Shown here one piece after another: positions 21,764 to 23,804 of a DNA stretch of 23,804 nucleotides. Both the position numbers and the translations under genes were made by a program. Source of the DNA: UBA1081 sp045636025 (GTDB lineage: Bacteria > Bacillota > Clostridia > Oscillospirales > Acutalibacteraceae); NCBI GenBank assembly GCA_045636025.1, contig JAZTWP010000036.1:1-23804 (forward strand), written 5' to 3'. The notes beneath the pieces are model-generated. The model saw nothing but the letters and a program-made list of their open reading frames with translations, did no database searches and was not told where the DNA came from. Numbering within the stretch: the stretch's first letter is position 1; every line of letters starts with the position of its first letter.

Positions 21764-22201
21764 ATGGCAGCAAGTAATCAGGGAGTTAATACTTATCAGT
21801 GGACAGTGCAGCAGATAAGAGAAATGCTTTTCAATCCGATGTTCTTGTCATCAAACAGTTTTACATTCAAAAGTGAATTTCCTACATTCAATGGTACTGT
21901 AATTCAGTTTTCCCACGGTGTATCTTTTTCATCATGGGGTGAAGATATTCAGATTACAATTACAATAAATCCGAGCAACAACAATTACACAGACGTATTT
22001 GTCCGTTCAGAATGCAGTATGCCTACACAGATTGTTGACTGGGGGAAAAATCAGGAAAATCTGAATAAGATTTTTACATATCTCAATCAGTTCGTTCCTG
22101 TTACACCCGTTCAGGCACCTGTGGCAGCATTCTGTACAACCTGCGGTACGACATTACCCCCAGGAGCAATGTTCTGTACTGCCTGCGGAATGAAAGTTTA
22201 A
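21764..22201 (+). CDS. Small protein with C-terminal zinc ribbon
   Basis: This 145-residue protein ends in a zinc ribbon, with C124, C127, C138 and C141 in FCTTCGTTLPPGAMFCTACG. The first 110 residues are predicted soluble and rich in beta-type sequence (FKSEFPTFNGTVIQFSHGVS); I do not recognise the fold. There is no signal peptide or membrane helix. The ribosome binding site is GAAGGAG. It is last in the Nudix-trmO run and followed by a terminator. Zinc ribbons of this kind are common on clostridial proteins of unknown role, so no function is proposed. Confidence 0.85.
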   Translation: MAASNQGVNTYQWTVQQIREMLFNPMFLSSNSFTFKSEFPTFNGTVIQFSHGVSFSSWGEDIQITITINPSNNNYTDVFVRSECSMPTQIVDWGKNQENLNKIFTYLNQFVPVTPVQAPVAAFCTTCGTTLPPGAMFCTACGMKV

Positions 22202-22211
22202 TAAAATAAAA

Positions 22212-22248
22212 AGCTTGTGAAAGGGATTCTGCCTTGCACAAGTTTTTT
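22212..22248 (+). terminator. Terminator after the zinc-ribbon gene
   Basis: CTTGTG (22214-22219) pairs with CACAAG (22237-22242), with an inner AAGG/CCTT pairing, followed by six Ts. It ends about 20 bases before the next gene. Confidence 0.75.
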
Positions 22249-22268
22249 GTAATAACAAGGATAAATCA

Positions 22269-23804
22269 ATGAAAACCGTAATCGCTATGCTGAACTCAAA
22301 ATATATTCACTCATCCCTTGCACCCTGGTGCCTTCTGGCAGGTGTAAGGGCTTATTGTGATAAAAAAATCAGCGCAAAAGTGGTAGAGGGCACAATTAAC
22401 GAAGATGCAGAGAAGATTGTAAACCGCCTTGTGAGTGAAAATGCAGATATTTACGGTTTTTCATGTTACATATGGAATATTGACTTTGTCAAAAAAATTG
22501 CATCTGCCGTAAAAGAGAAGACAGATGCATATATCGTTTTCGGCGGTCCTGAAGTCAGCTTTAATGCGGATGATATTCTTTCTGAAAATGAAGCAGTTGA
22601 TTTTGTTTTGTCAGGTGAAGGGGAGGAAAGTTTTGCTGCTCTTTGCACCTGCATTGCCGAAAATAAAGATTTATCAGCAGTAAAAGGTCTTTGCTACAGA
22701 GAAAACGGAAAAATCATAACAAGTCCTCCTGCCATCTCAGACAAAGAACCTGTGTCACCCTATTGCGAGGAGTATTTTGACTCATTAAACGGCAGAATCG
22801 CATATATTGAGGCTTCAAGAGGGTGTCCGTTTTCCTGTGCATTCTGTCTTTCGGGCAGATGCGGAGGTCTTGTTCTTTATGATATTGACAGAGTAAAAAA
22901 AGAGATACTTCTTCTTGCAAACAGCGGTGCAAAAACCGTCAAATTCATCGACCGCACATTCAACGCAAAAAAAGACAGAGCAAATGAAATCCTCGAATTT
23001 ATTATTGATAATTACGGAAGTAAAATTCCATCAGATGTGTGTTTTCATTTTGAAATAGACGGCGGTACGCTTCACGACAGCACTCTTGAAATTCTTCAGA
23101 ATGCTCCCGTGGGACTCTTTCAGCTTGAAGTCGGACTTCAGAGTTTCAATCCCGATACACTCAGAGCTGTGCATCGAAATCCCGATACAACCAGACTTGA
23201 AAATGCAATTACAAAACTGCTGAGCGCCGGCAATATTCATATTCATGCAGACCTTATCGCAGGTCTGCCGTGTGAAAATCTTGAATCTTTCAGACAGAGT
23301 TTCAATAAGCTTTATTCACTTAAACCCGATATGTTGCAACTGGGATTCTTAAAACTTCTTCACGGCAGTGAGCTGCGTGAAAAAAGTGAGGACTTCGGCT
23401 GTAAATACAGTAAGTCTCCGCCCTATGAGGTTATTTCAACAGACTGCATCTCTGAGGAGGAAATGCGTATTCTGCACCTTGCTGAGGATGCCGTTGACCG
23501 TCTTTATAACAGCGGACGCTTCAGGAAAACGCTTGCATATCTTATTGATGAATGCAATGCAGAGCCGTTTGCGGTTTTTGCCTCGTTCGGTGAATTTACT
23601 GCAGATAAAGCAAATATTCCGCTTGACGAATATATCGCTTTGGTATATAATTTTTTCGGTGACAAAACCGACAGAATGAGGCTTCGTGACGCCCTTGTGT
23701 GCGACAGGCTCAGCTCAAATGCATCGGGTATAATCCCCGAGTGCCTTAAAATTCCCGATGCAAGGCTCAGGCGCATAAAAAAGCATCTTGCAGAGAATAT
23801 GAGG
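22269..23804 (+). CDS. B12-binding-domain radical SAM protein with DUF4080-like C-terminus (partial)
   Basis: The frame is open from ATG 22269 to the window end, giving 512 residues with no stop, so the gene is cut at its 3' end. Residues 1-135 form a cobalamin-binding-type Rossmann domain (MKTVIAMLNSKYIHSSLAPW, VFGGPEVSF, SGEGEESF). I see no clear DxHxxG cobalamin ligand motif, as in many relatives. The radical SAM core has RGCPFSCAFC with C186, C190 and C193, then IDRTFN, EVGLQSF and ADLIAGLP. The region after about 370 resembles the DUF4080 extension. The enzyme should use S-adenosylmethionine and a [4Fe-4S] cluster, but its substrate is unknown. AAGG at 22257-22260 is a weak ribosome binding site. 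Confidence 0.88.
   Translation, partial: MKTVIAMLNSKYIHSSLAPWCLLAGVRAYCDKKISAKVVEGTINEDAEKIVNRLVSENADIYGFSCYIWNIDFVKKIASAVKEKTDAYIVFGGPEVSFNADDILSENEAVDFVLSGEGEESFAALCTCIAENKDLSAVKGLCYRENGKIITSPPAISDKEPVSPYCEEYFDSLNGRIAYIEASRGCPFSCAFCLSGRCGGLVLYDIDRVKKEILLLANSGAKTVKFIDRTFNAKKDRANEILEFIIDNYGSKIPSDVCFHFEIDGGTLHDSTLEILQNAPVGLFQLEVGLQSFNPDTLRAVHRNPDTTRLENAITKLLSAGNIHIHADLIAGLPCENLESFRQSFNKLYSLKPDMLQLGFLKLLHGSELREKSEDFGCKYSKSPPYEVISTDCISEEEMRILHLAEDAVDRLYNSGRFRKTLAYLIDECNAEPFAVFASFGEFTADKANIPLDEYIALVYNFFGDKTDRMRLRDALVCDRLSSNASGIIPECLKIPDARLRRIKKHLAENMR

Overview
The window looks like chromosomal DNA from a low-GC Gram-positive anaerobe of class Clostridia, most likely a Ruminococcus-like Oscillospiraceae. 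The reasons are strong AAGGAGG-type ribosome binding sites, two type I dockerin proteins, an MelB-type sugar symporter, an AGCS sodium symporter, a DUF4317 protein and a ferredoxin-tailed aldo/keto reductase. No phage, transposase, CRISPR array or plasmid function is visible.

Layout. 1-300: tRNA-Lys, its terminator, then a degenerate array of about 23-nt repeats with small hairpins. 443-3859: forward operon of an SH3b membrane protein, a class A penicillin-binding protein and ruvX. 3922-8388: two dockerin genes flank the translation/transcription factor yebC; one carries X2-like modules, the other a phosphodiester-glycosidase domain plus wall-binding repeats. 8437-16559: a reverse-strand metabolic block. 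In transcription order it holds GH29 alpha-L-fucosidase, nitroreductase, GH141-like beta-helix protein, terminator, a two-flavodoxin-domain protein, a hairpin-rich intergenic element, an aldo/keto reductase and a GPH symporter. 16686-18101: AGCS symporter divergent from the GH29 operon. 18186-18292: another multi-hairpin element. 18322-19443: DUF4317 gene on the reverse strand. 19502-20272: two decayed reverse-strand genes with no intact start-to-stop frame. 20331-20418: tRNA-Ser(CGA). 20528-22201: Nudix hydrolase, TrmO and a zinc-ribbon protein. 22269 to the end: B12-binding-type radical SAM protein, cut by the window edge.

How the genes may work together. The first operon serves cell-wall synthesis and core nucleic acid processing. 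The dockerin proteins point to a cellulosome-like surface complex. Their dockerins share the same helix signature, so they may bind the same cohesin. GH29, the GH141-like protein and the GPH symporter suggest use of fucosylated or complex plant glycans, with several flavin or Fe-S oxidoreductases alongside; this is inference from context.

The least expected content lies between genes. There are three clusters of short perfect hairpins, two of which share an almost identical hairpin. There is also a two-gene operon in decay: a lipoprotein missing its start and signal peptide, and a small protein broken by one amber codon. I did not find convincing evidence of a wholly new multi-gene system.
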